A stretch of 64,000 nucleotides of DNA from Pontibacillus chungwhensis (lineage in GTDB: Bacteria > Bacillota > Bacilli > Bacillales > BH030062), in NCBI RefSeq assembly GCF_030166655.1, contig NZ_CP126446.1, positions 2,666,001 to 2,730,000 on the forward strand, in the 5' to 3' direction. The notes under the pieces were generated by a model. That model was not told the DNA's origin, did no database searches, and saw only the letters and a list, made by a program, of their open reading frames with translations. The position numbers were made by a program, and so were the translations under genes. This document shows positions 7,559-16,666 of this stretch, one piece after another. The stretch's first letter is position 1. Every line of letters starts with the position of its first letter.

Positions 7559-8683
7559 GTGAGTGACATTACAGTGGGTTTAGTGCCCGCCCCTGAGTTA
7601 CCAGAGAAAATGGCCAAAAGTTTAGCGGAGATTCTCCCAGATCTATTAGTGGAACAAATTGATTCATCCTTAGAATGGGAAATTGACGTCATCATTGATC
7701 CATTAACAGGTGCAGCCGAAACCGCTAATGAAATTATTGAAGAAACGGAAATTCGGAAGAAAAAAAATGAATGGGATTATGCCATTTGCCTAACAGATTT
7801 GCCTATCTTTGAGGAAGGAAACATCGTCTTGGCAGATATCAACAAAAGTCGAGGCGTCTCTCAAATTTCTTTACCTGCTTTCGGTTCCGTTCCAATGAAA
7901 AGACGACTCCGTGAAGTCGTTCTTGAAACCATTAGTGAACTTCATTACTATCAATATAATACAAACAAAGAACACAGACGCAAGAAGAAACTTCCAAAGC
8001 TCTTCTCCCCCATTCGCAAAATAACTCCTGATGATGAGGATGATTCGCTTCGTTTCATTGTTATTCCTAAAATAAACGGACGGTTACGTGTATTAATGGG
8101 TATGGTTTATGCGAATCGCCCGTGGACCATTTTCCCTTCATTTAAAAGCGTGGTAGCGGTGGCTTTTGCTACGGGTACATACGGGTTAATCTTTCCGACT
8201 CTGTGGCAATTAAGTGCTGCCTTTCAGTCTGTCCGATTTATAGGACTTATGTTAACCGCTGTATCAAGTATGATTATTTGGATCATCCTTGCTCATAACT
8301 TATGGGAAAAGCCCTCTCAGAGGAGTAAGCACAATTTAAGAAGAGTCTATAATCTCGTTACGGTCATTACCTTAAGTATGGCTGTATTGCTTTACTATGC
8401 CATGTTGGGCATTCTATTCTTCTTAGCCGTCAGGGTTTTTGTTCCTGCCGAGTTATTTGCGGCTGAAGCTGGATTAAAAGACGAGGCAGGCATGATGGAT
8501 TACGTTAAATTATCTTGGCTTGCCACTTCAGTAGCGACACTCGCAGGTGCTATTGGTGCCGGACTCGAGAACGATGAGCTCGTTCGAAATATCACTTATG
8601 GATACAGACAAAAGCGCAGATATAAAGAGATCCAAAACGATTCCACCGACAATCAAGATGCACGTGAAACACAAGATGCTTAA
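7559..8683 (+). CDS. Conserved membrane protein of unknown function
   Basis: 374 residues from a GTG at 7559 with AAGGAGGAGA at ideal distance. The N-terminal 190 residues are soluble and contain a WDYAICLTDLPIF segment and a basic stretch around residue 145. The C-terminal half has about four membrane helices (roughly 195-215, 218-240, 268-292 and 320-338) and ends in a hydrophilic tail rich in N, D and Q. I know similar proteins from bacilli, sometimes labelled as methylenetetrahydrofolate dehydrogenase in databases, but nothing here supports that enzyme. The gene is a single unit with its own terminator. Function unknown. Confidence 0.75.
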   Translation: MSDITVGLVPAPELPEKMAKSLAEILPDLLVEQIDSSLEWEIDVIIDPLTGAAETANEIIEETEIRKKKNEWDYAICLTDLPIFEEGNIVLADINKSRGVSQISLPAFGSVPMKRRLREVVLETISELHYYQYNTNKEHRRKKKLPKLFSPIRKITPDDEDDSLRFIVIPKINGRLRVLMGMVYANRPWTIFPSFKSVVAVAFATGTYGLIFPTLWQLSAAFQSVRFIGLMLTAVSSMIIWIILAHNLWEKPSQRSKHNLRRVYNLVTVITLSMAVLLYYAMLGILFFLAVRVFVPAELFAAEAGLKDEAGMMDYVKLSWLATSVATLAGAIGAGLENDELVRNITYGYRQKRRYKEIQNDSTDNQDARETQDA

Positions 8684-8710
8684 GGCAGAAGGTATACCTT
8701 CTGCCTTTTT
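8684..8710 (+). terminator. Rho-independent terminator
   Basis: Perfect palindrome GGCAGAAGGTATACCTTCTGCC followed by five T, starting directly after the stop codon of the preceding gene. Confidence 0.9.
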
Positions 8711-8791
8711 CGATGTCTCAATTCATTTGAGAATGTTCTATTAACTTACAAACTCCTCCTCTCTTTTACATTCCTTTACTTCACTCGATCG

Positions 8792-9706
8792 CTACATAAA
8801 TTCAAACAAATACCTCGTAACATGAAAGAATACGGGGGCTGTATAGGTTAAACTATCAATTCGACTCAAGTACTTTCCTTGAAGGGTCTCAAACTTCCCT
8901 TGATCTCCAATAAGTAAGTCCCGTTTTAAAACAGATACCGTCAAGCTTCCAAAGTACCCCGTTACACTAATTAATACTCCTGCTAAAATGCCATACGTCA
9001 AACCAAAAGGAGTAAAGTAAGGATAGAGCAGATAAGACGCCAATATGGTTATAAGGAATGCCCCAACAAATCCTTCCCAAGATATGTTAGGGTTTGCAGT
9101 TGGCACCACTTTATGCCGACCAAAGTACATGGAAACCATCGCGTGTATTACATCATTTATTTGAGTAAGCACGATCAGGTAAAGGACAAGATTTGGACCA
9201 TACTCAGGAGAGGCCGACGAATAAAACGCCAAATGACTTAAACCAAAAACCATCAGCATCATGCCCCATTGTGTAAAACTAACAGAACGTAAGAATCCTA
9301 ATGTTCCTTTCCCTATTATTCGGGGTACAGGTAAGAATAAGAATACATAAATAGGAATAAAAACGATAAACATTCCATACCACCCTATATAAATCCAAAG
9401 AAATTGAAGGGGGATCATTAGGTAAGACCATAAGAAAAGGCGACGATCTGATTTTCTTGTTTTCATCATGGAAAAATACTCTTTCAATGAGTAAAAGCAA
9501 AGAACCATGATGGAGAACAAGGACACAATAGGGGTAAACAACGTGGCGAAACAAAAAATAACAAACATTCCCCACCATGTTTTTACACGAAACCAAATTC
9601 CTGAGAAATCTTTATTTGGCTGTTTCTTCTTAAGTCCATATAGCACTATGGTAGCTGCACACAAACCAACAAATACAACCGAAAGCGTAATGATTGTTTC
9701 TAGCAT
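8792..9706 (-). CDS. CDP-diglyceride synthetase-like (phosphatidate cytidylyltransferase family)
   Basis: 304 residues with eight or so membrane segments. The C-terminal part carries a degenerate CdsA signature: the SVLKRDLLIGDQGK segment near residue 258 and LSRIDSLTYTAP near 284, where CdsA has SxxKRxxxxKDxG and LDRxDSL. The conserved ND of the TQINDVIHA segment and the isolated CDP-binding aspartates fit the family. It resembles the YnbB-type second copy more than the housekeeping CdsA that sits with uppS and dxr. Predicted reaction: CTP plus phosphatidate to CDP-diacylglycerol. The ATG at 9706 has AGGAGG. It is divergent from the papain-like gene at 9802. Confidence 0.8.
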   Translation of the reverse strand: MLETIITLSVVFVGLCAATIVLYGLKKKQPNKDFSGIWFRVKTWWGMFVIFCFATLFTPIVSLFSIMVLCFYSLKEYFSMMKTRKSDRRLFLWSYLMIPLQFLWIYIGWYGMFIVFIPIYVFLFLPVPRIIGKGTLGFLRSVSFTQWGMMLMVFGLSHLAFYSSASPEYGPNLVLYLIVLTQINDVIHAMVSMYFGRHKVVPTANPNISWEGFVGAFLITILASYLLYPYFTPFGLTYGILAGVLISVTGYFGSLTVSVLKRDLLIGDQGKFETLQGKYLSRIDSLTYTAPVFFHVTRYLFEFM

Positions 9707-9801
9707 AGAATCCTCCTATCTATACACACAAACTACATCTATTTTAAATAATTTCCTATATAATGAAAAGAAAGGAAATGTAAAGAAAGGGGAATCGTAC
9801 A

Positions 9802-10338
9802 ATGAGTCAAGCAAACTATGTTTATATTATGCTTTCAGATACAGGAACACTCTTTACTACCCTCATCAAAAAATACACCAGAGCCCCTTACAATCATGCC
9901 TCGCTTTCTTTTGACCCCCAATTAGAAGATATGTATAGTTTTGGTCGCAAGAACCCTAAAAACCCACTTCATGGCGGTTTCGTAAAAGAGGATATTGCGA
10001 GGGGGACTTTCAGTAAATATCAAAATACAATGTGCGTAATCTATCGATTGGAGGTTACGGACCGAGAGAAAGAAAAAATGAAACGAGTCCTCGAAGTCTT
10101 CCAACGAAATAACCATAAATTCTTGTATAACATTTTAGGTTTAATCGGCGTGTCTATGAAAGAACCTGTTGAATTTAGCAATTCCTATTTCTGCTCACAA
10201 TTTGTTGCAGAAGTTCTCAATCGTTCAGGTATTAAACTATGGGATAAACTCCCTGCTCTTGTCACCCCGGATGACTTTCGGAATAGTGAAGAACTTGAAC
10301 TCGTTTATGAGGGTCGGTTGATCGATTATGTAAGCTAA
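9802..10338 (+). CDS. Permuted papain-like (YiiX/NlpC-P60-like) protein
   Basis: 178 residues, no signal peptide. The pattern matches circularly permuted papain-fold amidohydrolases: an early histidine (His32 in YNHASLSFD) and a later cysteine (Cys131 in YFCSQFVAEVL), the reverse of the usual order. The domain is found in lipid or peptide amide hydrolases and in proteins of unknown role. The ATG at 9802 has GAAAGGGG upstream. It stands alone between a divergent cdsA-like gene and the convergent paaX gene; the adjacency to a lipid gene is suggestive but not evidence of a shared pathway. Confidence 0.72.
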   Translation: MSQANYVYIMLSDTGTLFTTLIKKYTRAPYNHASLSFDPQLEDMYSFGRKNPKNPLHGGFVKEDIARGTFSKYQNTMCVIYRLEVTDREKEKMKRVLEVFQRNNHKFLYNILGLIGVSMKEPVEFSNSYFCSQFVAEVLNRSGIKLWDKLPALVTPDDFRNSEELELVYEGRLIDYVS

Positions 10339-10364
10339 AATGGTAAAGTAGCCAATCATAAGCT

Positions 10365-10404
10365 AAAAGAAACACAGCTTTCTAGAGAAAGCTGTGTTTC
10401 TTTT
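10365..10404. terminator. Bidirectional terminator between the papain-like gene and paaX
   Basis: A perfect 19-bp stem (arms 10365-10383 and 10386-10404) with A and T ends, one of the longest hairpins in the window. It overlaps the last codons of paaX. Confidence 0.9.
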
Positions 10405-11284
10405 ACTCTTTATCAAGCATAAGCGGATGGGACAGAACGTCGTATTCTTTATCCTTTAACGTCATTTCATTCCCGTCAGCAAAGACTTGTTCGAAGAATC
10501 GATTCGCTGGTTCAGCTAGCTCCTTATAGTAATCACTGAAAAGCGATCCCGCATAACTTCCAAACCACTTCTGAGGTAAGAGTTCTTCTGGTAAACCAGG
10601 ATCGATAAATAAAAACTTCCTATATTCGTGGACAAGCTTCGTTCGTTCCACAAAGCATTCAGCATCACTCATAGCCCCACTTTTAATTTTGTTCTTATCA
10701 ATAATGAACTTCTGGCTGTAATGGGCAATAAACTCATTGTATTTCTCATTAATCTGTTGGATGTCCCAGCTATTCTCAACAAGACGCCAATTCTCATGAG
10801 GGCCATCGTAAGAAGCAACGAAAAAGTCGACATACTCTTCGATTTCATATTTCTTGATAAGAGCATACACCTTATCTTCTAACTGATTAGGCGAGATCCA
10901 CAGGCTGTTGGTCATTGTGCCAAAACCACTCCACACGAGTTCTTTCCGTAGCTCGTCTCTTAAATTCCGTTTTTCTTCCGGAATGGTGTAGAAAAGCATC
11001 CTCCATTTGCCGTCCCAAGTTTCAGGATTTAATTTGAAGATACGATTTCCCGCTTCTTCCATTCGTTTTAAACCAATCTCTGTAAGGGAGTAATAACTTT
11101 TATTCCCTTGCTTTTCCCCCTCAAGCCATCCTTGTTTACTCATTCGAGAAATGGCCGCTCGAACCGCCTGCTCATTATGACCAAATTCTTTCAGCAAACG
11201 AATTAAGCTGCCAATCCAGATTTTATTCCCGTAGTGTCGTATATAATCCCCATATAAGGTAAAGATCATTGACCTAGTATTCAT
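10403..11284 (-). CDS. paaX: PaaX-family transcriptional repressor
   Basis: 293 residues. The N-terminal winged helix-turn-helix (about residues 5-80: SLIRLLKEFGHNEQAVRAAIS and MSKQGWLEGEKQGNKSYY, given in part) is followed by the WDGKWRMLFYTIPEE segment characteristic of PaaX and a C-terminal domain with WF and YY motifs. PaaX represses phenylacetate genes and is released by phenylacetyl-CoA. It is the last gene of the paa cluster, after a 120-base gap with its own extended -10 promoter, so it is probably transcribed separately as well. Its operator is a candidate for the palindrome in the paaA promoter. Confidence 0.9.
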   Translation of the reverse strand: MNTRSMIFTLYGDYIRHYGNKIWIGSLIRLLKEFGHNEQAVRAAISRMSKQGWLEGEKQGNKSYYSLTEIGLKRMEEAGNRIFKLNPETWDGKWRMLFYTIPEEKRNLRDELRKELVWSGFGTMTNSLWISPNQLEDKVYALIKKYEIEEYVDFFVASYDGPHENWRLVENSWDIQQINEKYNEFIAHYSQKFIIDKNKIKSGAMSDAECFVERTKLVHEYRKFLFIDPGLPEELLPQKWFGSYAGSLFSDYYKELAEPANRFFEQVFADGNEMTLKDKEYDVLSHPLMLDKE

Positions 11285-11337
11285 CCCCGTAACACCCTTT
11301 ATCTCTCTTATTTCATTGAATTCAGAAAACTATCACG

Positions 11338-11346
11338 ATTATATCA
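11338..11346 (-). promoter_or_regulatory. Extended -10 promoter of paaX
   Basis: On the - strand TGATATAAT, an extended -10 element (TGN-TATAAT), about 54 bases before the paaX ATG. The -35 region is poor, as is usual for extended -10 promoters. Confidence 0.55.
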
Positions 11347-11404
11347 TGAATATGGAAAAAGGCACATAAATTGAGGACAATTGACTCTTAAGATCTTTCA
11401 CAGA

Positions 11405-12181
11405 TTACTTACCTGTAAAGTGAGGAGCACGTTTGTCACGAAAAGCCTCTAAAGCTTCTAAGCGATCTGAAGTAGGAATGGTTATTTCATAGGCCTTCGA
11501 CTCAATGGCGAGCCCAGTCCCAAGATCAACTTCTGCCCCTTTATTAATAGCATACTTCGCTTGTTGGACTGCTACTGGCCCATTAGAAAGGAGTAAAGAG
11601 GCTAAACGTTCACAACGACCGATTAAATGTTCCCGCTCTACAACCTCCATTAAAAGTCCATATTCATAGGCCTCTTGTGAGGTTAACTTTTTGGCCGTTA
11701 GGATTAACTCTTTTGCCTTCATATCTCCAATAAGGCGCGGAAGACGCTGCGTTCCTCCAGCTCCTGGAATGATGCCCCAACTTGTTTCTGTTAATCCCAT
11801 TTTGGTATCTGCTACAGCATACCGGAAGTCACAGGCAAGCATAAGCTCAAATCCTCCACCGAATGCATATCCGTTAATCGCCGCAATGGTAGGCTGAGGA
11901 AGGTCAGCGATTGATTGAAAAACATCGCCAATCTTTTTCACATTTCGGCGTACTTCAGCTTCCGTGAGAGTCCTCCGCTCTTTTAAGTCCGCCCCTGCAC
12001 TAAAGGCTTTCTCCCCTTCTCCTGTAAAGATGATTACCCGTGCTTTTGGATCTACATGTAAGGATTCTACCACTTCTCCAAGTTGGTGTAACATCGCAAA
12101 GTTAAAGCAATTTAGCGCATCCGGCCTCGCTAGTGTGACGTATGCGATATGGTCTTTGATCTCACATTTGATTCCGCTCAT
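11405..12181 (-). CDS. Enoyl-CoA hydratase/isomerase
   Basis: 258-residue crotonase. It has the oxyanion-hole segment FSAGADLKERR and the PGAGGTQRLPRLIG block; the two catalytic glutamates are present (in LTETSWG and in KAKELILTAK), so it is likely an active hydratase. The AGADLKER pattern resembles YngF/methylglutaconyl-CoA hydratase-like crotonases. In this cluster it may hydrate 2,3-dehydroadipyl-CoA or a related intermediate, duplicating the role of the paaF-like gene at 16667. It follows paaJ by 12 bases in the same operon. Confidence 0.85.
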   Translation of the reverse strand: MSGIKCEIKDHIAYVTLARPDALNCFNFAMLHQLGEVVESLHVDPKARVIIFTGEGEKAFSAGADLKERRTLTEAEVRRNVKKIGDVFQSIADLPQPTIAAINGYAFGGGFELMLACDFRYAVADTKMGLTETSWGIIPGAGGTQRLPRLIGDMKAKELILTAKKLTSQEAYEYGLLMEVVEREHLIGRCERLASLLLSNGPVAVQQAKYAINKGAEVDLGTGLAIESKAYEITIPTSDRLEALEAFRDKRAPHFTGK

Positions 12182-12193
12182 ACCGATCCCTCC

Positions 12194-13393
12194 TTATACA
12201 TTCTCTACAATCGTCGCAATTCCCTGGCCTACTCCTACACACATCGTGGCGAGACCGAGTTCTGCATTTGTCTTTTTCATTTCATGAATAAGTGTTGTTA
12301 GAATTCGTGCTCCGCTTGCCCCAAGAGGATGACCAAACGCGATGGCACCGCCATTTACATTGACTCGTTCAGGCAATAACTCCAGTTGCTTCATACACTC
12401 AAGTGACTGAGAGGCAAAGGCTTCATTTAATTCTACTAAACCAATATCAGAAGAAGTTAGGCCAGCCCGGCTCAATGCTTTTTTAGTTGCATAGATCGGC
12501 CCTAGGCCCATAATACGTGGCTCAAGACCTGCTGTGGCGGAGACCCTATATTTAACCAGAGGTTTAAGCCCAAGTTCTTTGGCTTTCTCAGCACTCATGA
12601 GCAGAAGAGCAGAAGCACCATCATTGATACCAGAGGCATTCCCTGCTGTAATCGTACCATTTGGAAAGAGCGGCTTAAGGGAGTTTAGTTTCTCCAGCGT
12701 AGTCGTCGGACGTGGGTGCTCATCTGTATCCACTACGATCTCGTTGCCTTTTCGATCATGATAAGCTACCGGTACGATTTCTTGCTGAAACCGCCCTGAC
12801 TCCATAGCCTCTTTTGCCTTTTGCTGGCTCGAAAATGCGAACGCATCCTGCTCTTCTCGGGTAACGCCGAATTCTTTAGCGACGTTTTCAGCGGTTTCAG
12901 GCATACTATCTGTCCCATATTGCTCAGCAAGACGTGAGTTAACAAATCGCCAACCGATTGTGGTATCAAACATTTCACGATTGCCACGTGCGTATGAAGT
13001 TTCTGGTTTCCCCATTACATATGGGGCTCTGGTCATGCTTTCTGTTCCACCAGCAATGAAAATGTCACCCTCACCCGCCAAAATGGCACGTGCTGCATAG
13101 TTTACAGCATCGAGACCCGAACCACACAACCGGTTTAGCGTAGTCCCCCCTACCTCTACAGGAAGGCCAGCAAGTAAAGCCGACATGCGAGCTACATTCC
13201 GATTCTCTTCCCCTGCTCCATTTGCGTTTCCAAATACTACTTCTTCAATGCCTTTTGTATCTAACCTTTTGTTCCGTTCAAGAAGCGCCTTAATGACAAT
13301 CGCACCAAGATCATCGGGACGTATGTCCTTCAATGCTCCTTTATATCTTCCTATCGGTGTCCGGACGGCATCTACTATGACCACCTCTGTCAT
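12194..13393 (-). CDS. paaJ: 3-oxoadipyl-CoA/acetyl-CoA thiolase
   Basis: 399 residues, thiolase superfamily. Catalytic Cys90 lies in [12 protein letters not shown], His355 in [12 protein letters not shown] and Cys385 in MCVGVGQG. The early segment [20 protein letters not shown] is characteristic of PaaJ/PcaF-type 3-oxoadipyl-CoA thiolases, which release acetyl-CoA and succinyl-CoA in the last step of phenylacetate degradation. The start overlaps the paaH stop by 4 bases. The context inside a paa operon supports the PaaJ assignment over a general acetoacetyl-CoA thiolase. Confidence 0.9.
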   Translation of the reverse strand: MTEVVIVDAVRTPIGRYKGALKDIRPDDLGAIVIKALLERNKRLDTKGIEEVVFGNANGAGEENRNVARMSALLAGLPVEVGGTTLNRLCGSGLDAVNYAARAILAGEGDIFIAGGTESMTRAPYVMGKPETSYARGNREMFDTTIGWRFVNSRLAEQYGTDSMPETAENVAKEFGVTREEQDAFAFSSQQKAKEAMESGRFQQEIVPVAYHDRKGNEIVVDTDEHPRPTTTLEKLNSLKPLFPNGTITAGNASGINDGASALLLMSAEKAKELGLKPLVKYRVSATAGLEPRIMGLGPIYATKKALSRAGLTSSDIGLVELNEAFASQSLECMKQLELLPERVNVNGGAIAFGHPLGASGARILTTLIHEMKKTNAELGLATMCVGVGQGIATIVENV

Positions 13394-14256
13394 ACAAGCT
13401 CACCATCCTTTGAGTAATCATACACACCGCGTCCGGTTTTACGTCCCAGTCGTCCGGCGCTAACGTATTGCTCAAGAAGCGGAGCCGGACGATATTTCTC
13501 CCCTAACTTTTCGTGTAAATACTTCAAATTATTTAAACGGGCATCAAGGCCGACGAGATCTCCAAGTTCAAAAGGTCCCATCGGGTAATTTAAACCTAAT
13601 TTAATGGCTTTATCGATTTCTTCAGGACTCCCTACCCCTTCTTGCAACATATAAAAGGCTTCATTTCCGACAAGGGCACTTATCCGACTTGTAACAAATC
13701 CGGGGAATTCATTCACGACTACTGTTTCTTTCCCCATCCGCTGAGCGACACCTTGAATGACTTCAGCTGTTTCATCTGAAGTTTCAAGTCCTCTTATAAT
13801 TTCAACAAGGGGCATTTTGTGAACAGGGTTAAAGAAATGCATGGCGATTACTCTTGTTGGCCTATTTGTAAAAGAAGCGATTTCAGTTGGACTCATTGTG
13901 CTTGTATTCGTTGCAAAATAACAACTCTTTGTGGCATAGGCATCAGCTGTTTCGAAAACCTTTCGTTTAATCTCGGCCTTCTCAGGTACAGCCTCAATCA
14001 AAAGGTCCGCTCCAGAAGCCGCTTCTTCTAAAGAGGCAGAGAAATGAAGGTGGGCTCTTGCTTCATCACTCTCATCTTGACTTAATTTCCCACGCTTAAC
14101 ACCTTTTTGAAAGATCGTATCCAACTCACCTTTAGCAGCCTCTAGCTGTTCCTCTTGTATATCAACAAGTGTTGTCTGAAATCCTCCACACGCACTGACG
14201 TACGCAATGCCGCGCCCCATCACACCTGAACCTACAACAACTACTGATTTAACCAT
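13390..14256 (-). CDS. paaH: 3-hydroxyacyl-CoA dehydrogenase
   Basis: 288 residues. The NAD-binding Rossmann loop is [11 protein letters not shown] at residues 7-17, the acidic end of beta-2 follows at VDIQ, and the catalytic histidine sits in [13 protein letters not shown]. The C-terminal helical domain contains [16 protein letters not shown]. It oxidises 3-hydroxyadipyl-CoA to 3-oxoadipyl-CoA, the substrate of the next gene product. It follows a transcription terminator-like hairpin after the aldehyde dehydrogenase gene, so expression of paaH-paaJ-ech may be partly reduced compared with the upstream genes. Confidence 0.9.
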   Translation of the reverse strand: MVKSVVVVGSGVMGRGIAYVSACGGFQTTLVDIQEEQLEAAKGELDTIFQKGVKRGKLSQDESDEARAHLHFSASLEEAASGADLLIEAVPEKAEIKRKVFETADAYATKSCYFATNTSTMSPTEIASFTNRPTRVIAMHFFNPVHKMPLVEIIRGLETSDETAEVIQGVAQRMGKETVVVNEFPGFVTSRISALVGNEAFYMLQEGVGSPEEIDKAIKLGLNYPMGPFELGDLVGLDARLNNLKYLHEKLGEKYRPAPLLEQYVSAGRLGRKTGRGVYDYSKDGELV

Positions 14257-14300
14257 TATGTAGACCTCCTAGCATTTTTTATTGGTCATTGATAAAAGAA

Positions 14301-14339
14301 AAGAATGCGATACGCATTAATCTATGCGCTCGCATTCTT
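14301..14339 (-). terminator. Hairpin between aldH and paaH (possible partial terminator)
   Basis: Outer arms AAGAATGCGA/TCGCATTCTT are perfect and an inner CGCAT/ATGCG stem extends them. On the - strand it is followed by TTTTCTTTT. As paa genes continue on the same strand, it may act as a read-through or processing hairpin. Confidence 0.75.
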
Positions 14340-14344
14340 GAACC

Positions 14345-15865
14345 TTATTCTACACCGAGTGGATTTAACGGACGGTTGCCGTAGTAGGAAAGAATGCTCT
14401 TCGTTTCCGTATAAAGATCAAGTGTTTCGGTGCTCAACTCTCGGCCAAAGCCAGACTGCTTATACCCTCCAAATGGTGTTCCTGGAAAAGCAGAGAAAGG
14501 ACAATTCACCATCACTATGCCGGCTTTAATGCCATTGGCAACACGTGTAGCTTTGCCATGGTCTTTCGTCCAAATCGCAGACCCAAGACCATATTCACTA
14601 TCGTTTGCTAACTTCAGAACTTCTTTCTCGTCGCTAAATTTCATCGCGACCACGACCGGTCCGAAAATTTCTTCCTTTACTGCTTTCATATCATGCGTAA
14701 CATCAGCGATAACAGTTGGTTCATACCAGTGACCATTTTCAAACCCTTCAACTTTTGCTTCTTGTCCACCAGCTAGAATGGTCGCTCCGTCTTCTTTCGC
14801 TGATTGAACATACCCATCAATACTTTCGACCTGGTCACGGCTAATAATAGAGCCAATGTGTGTTCCTTTGTCCATTGGGTTCCCTAAAGCAAGGCGCTTC
14901 GTTTTAGCTACGAATTTCTCCATGAACTCATCATAAATATCTTCGTGAATGTACATACGTGAACGAGCTTCACAAGATTGACCAGTATTATAGAAGATTC
15001 CAAATAACGAACCGTCAACGGCTGCATCTAGATCCGCATCATTAAACACGATATTAGGCGATTTCCCACCAAGTTCAAGCGTGACGCGCTTAAGAGTTTG
15101 AGAAGCTTTCCCCATAATGTCTTTCCCAATTGGAGTAGATCCGGTGAACGCAACTTTATCGATGCCTTTATGCTCAACAAGGAAGTTGCCAATTTCAGAA
15201 CCAGATCCAGGAAGTACGTTTACTACCCCTTCAGGGACTCCAGCTTCCGTACAGATCTCAGCCATAACAAGTGCTGTTAATGGCGTTAAAGAAGCGGGTT
15301 TCACAATAACGCTACATCCAGCTGCAATCGCCGGAGCAATCTTCCAAGCAGCCATCATCATCGGATAGTTCCAAGGAATAATCTGAGCACACACACCTAC
15401 TGGTTCTTTCTCGGTATAGTTGTGGAACTGACCCGGAACCGGATTTACTTCGCCTTTATGACCGACAATAGCACCAGCATAAAATTCAAAATCTTCGATT
15501 GCTTGCATAACCTGGCCCTGAGCAGCTGCAATGGTTTTTCCGCTATTTAACACTTCAAGTTCTACAAGTTCATTGAAACGTGAACGCATAATACCAGCAA
15601 TTTTGTTAAGGGTTCTAGAACGTTTCCCAACAGGGAACTTCTTCCACTTCCCATAATCAAAAGCATTTCGAGCTGCCTCAACAGCACGTTCAGCATCTTC
15701 AGTCGTTGCTTTAGCCACAGTTGCTAACGGCTCGCCTGTAGCAGGGTTATATGTAGTAAAGGTTTCACCTGATGTTGAATCAACCCGTTCACCGTTAATA
15801 ATCATTGAGTAGTGATCACGTTTCATTGCCATTTGTTCCATTTTAGTTTCTTGTGCAGTTGCCAT
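14345..15865 (-). CDS. Aldehyde dehydrogenase of the phenylacetate cluster
   Basis: 506 residues from the ATG at 15865, which has AAAAGGAG eight bases upstream; the GTG three codons earlier overlaps that site. Conserved elements: IIPWNYPMMMAAWK, the NAD site FTGSTPIGK, catalytic glutamate in LELGGKSP and catalytic cysteine in GQSCEARSR. PaaZ is absent here, and this gene may replace its dehydrogenase domain (semialdehyde oxidation after ring cleavage, as PacL does in Azoarcus), or it may be a phenylacetaldehyde dehydrogenase feeding phenylacetate. The two options cannot be separated from sequence alone. Confidence 0.85.
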   Translation of the reverse strand: MATAQETKMEQMAMKRDHYSMIINGERVDSTSGETFTTYNPATGEPLATVAKATTEDAERAVEAARNAFDYGKWKKFPVGKRSRTLNKIAGIMRSRFNELVELEVLNSGKTIAAAQGQVMQAIEDFEFYAGAIVGHKGEVNPVPGQFHNYTEKEPVGVCAQIIPWNYPMMMAAWKIAPAIAAGCSVIVKPASLTPLTALVMAEICTEAGVPEGVVNVLPGSGSEIGNFLVEHKGIDKVAFTGSTPIGKDIMGKASQTLKRVTLELGGKSPNIVFNDADLDAAVDGSLFGIFYNTGQSCEARSRMYIHEDIYDEFMEKFVAKTKRLALGNPMDKGTHIGSIISRDQVESIDGYVQSAKEDGATILAGGQEAKVEGFENGHWYEPTVIADVTHDMKAVKEEIFGPVVVAMKFSDEKEVLKLANDSEYGLGSAIWTKDHGKATRVANGIKAGIVMVNCPFSAFPGTPFGGYKQSGFGRELSTETLDLYTETKSILSYYGNRPLNPLGVE

Positions 15866-15884
15866 TTGATCCACTCCTTTTATG

Positions 15885-16658
15885 TTATTGACCTTGGAAT
15901 TCAGGTTTTCGTTTGTCTAGAAAGGCTTGAACACCTTCGTGATGATCTTTCGTCAGGCCTGCAATTCGCTGCCCGTATGCTTCTCTTTCAAGATAATCAT
16001 GAAGCTCCATTTGCCAGCTTGCCTTTAAAGATCGTTTAATTAATCCGATTGCCTTCGTTGGCATAGACGCTAAACGCTCAGCAAATGAGGTTACGCTTAT
16101 TTCCCATTCCTCTAGGGGTATAACTTTTGTAACTAGATGAAGCTCTTGCGCTTGTTGAGCAGAGATTTTCTCACCTAGAATCGCTAATTCTAATGCTTTG
16201 GCATGACCGACGATCTTTGGTAGGTTAAAAAGGTTCCCTGCATCTGGTATGAGTCCGACGTGTATAAATGCTTCTATGAAGCTTGCTTTTTCAGAAGCTA
16301 ATCGAAAATCACACGCTAACGCAAGACTAAATCCCGCCCCAGCTGCTACCCCATTTACAGCGGCAATTATCGGCTTTTCACAACGATCAATTTCTTTCAC
16401 CATCGGGCCATAACTATTTCGCAAGACCTCCCCGTGATCCATCGAGTCATCGACTCCACTTAAATCTTGACCCGAACAAAATGCACGACCGGCACCAGTG
16501 ATGACAATCGTACGAACATCCTCATCTGACGAAGCTTGCTTAACCGCTTTTCTCACATCATGGTTTAATTCATGCGTAAAGGCATTTAGTTTATCAGGCC
16601 GATTGAGGGTAATCGTTGCAACGCCGTTTTGAACTTCATAAAGAATGGTATCGCCCAT
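15885..16658 (-). CDS. paaG: Ring 1,2-epoxyphenylacetyl-CoA isomerase
   Basis: 257-residue crotonase. The catalytic region reads FIHVGLIPDAGN with Asp139; PaaG has an aspartate at this place where hydratases have PGAGG. The oxyanion-hole segments FCSGQDLSGV and NGVAAGAGFSLALACD are intact. PaaG converts the phenylacetyl-CoA epoxide to the oxepin. The gene lies directly after paaF (9-base gap) and before the aldehyde dehydrogenase in the same operon. The substitution GNLFN for the usual GGTW in the following loop is a small deviation. Confidence 0.82.
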   Translation of the reverse strand: MGDTILYEVQNGVATITLNRPDKLNAFTHELNHDVRKAVKQASSDEDVRTIVITGAGRAFCSGQDLSGVDDSMDHGEVLRNSYGPMVKEIDRCEKPIIAAVNGVAAGAGFSLALACDFRLASEKASFIEAFIHVGLIPDAGNLFNLPKIVGHAKALELAILGEKISAQQAQELHLVTKVIPLEEWEISVTSFAERLASMPTKAIGLIKRSLKASWQMELHDYLEREAYGQRIAGLTKDHHEGVQAFLDKRKPEFQGQ

Positions 16659-16666
16659 TCTTTCAC

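Noticed and set aside
7374-7562. 62-codon frame between csp and the membrane protein gene
   Set aside because: No ribosome binding site, biased composition, and it runs into the ribosome binding site of the next gene.
9507-9914. 135-codon frame on the + strand overlapping the CdsA-like gene
   Set aside because: It runs antisense through a conserved gene and across the start of the papain-like gene in another frame.
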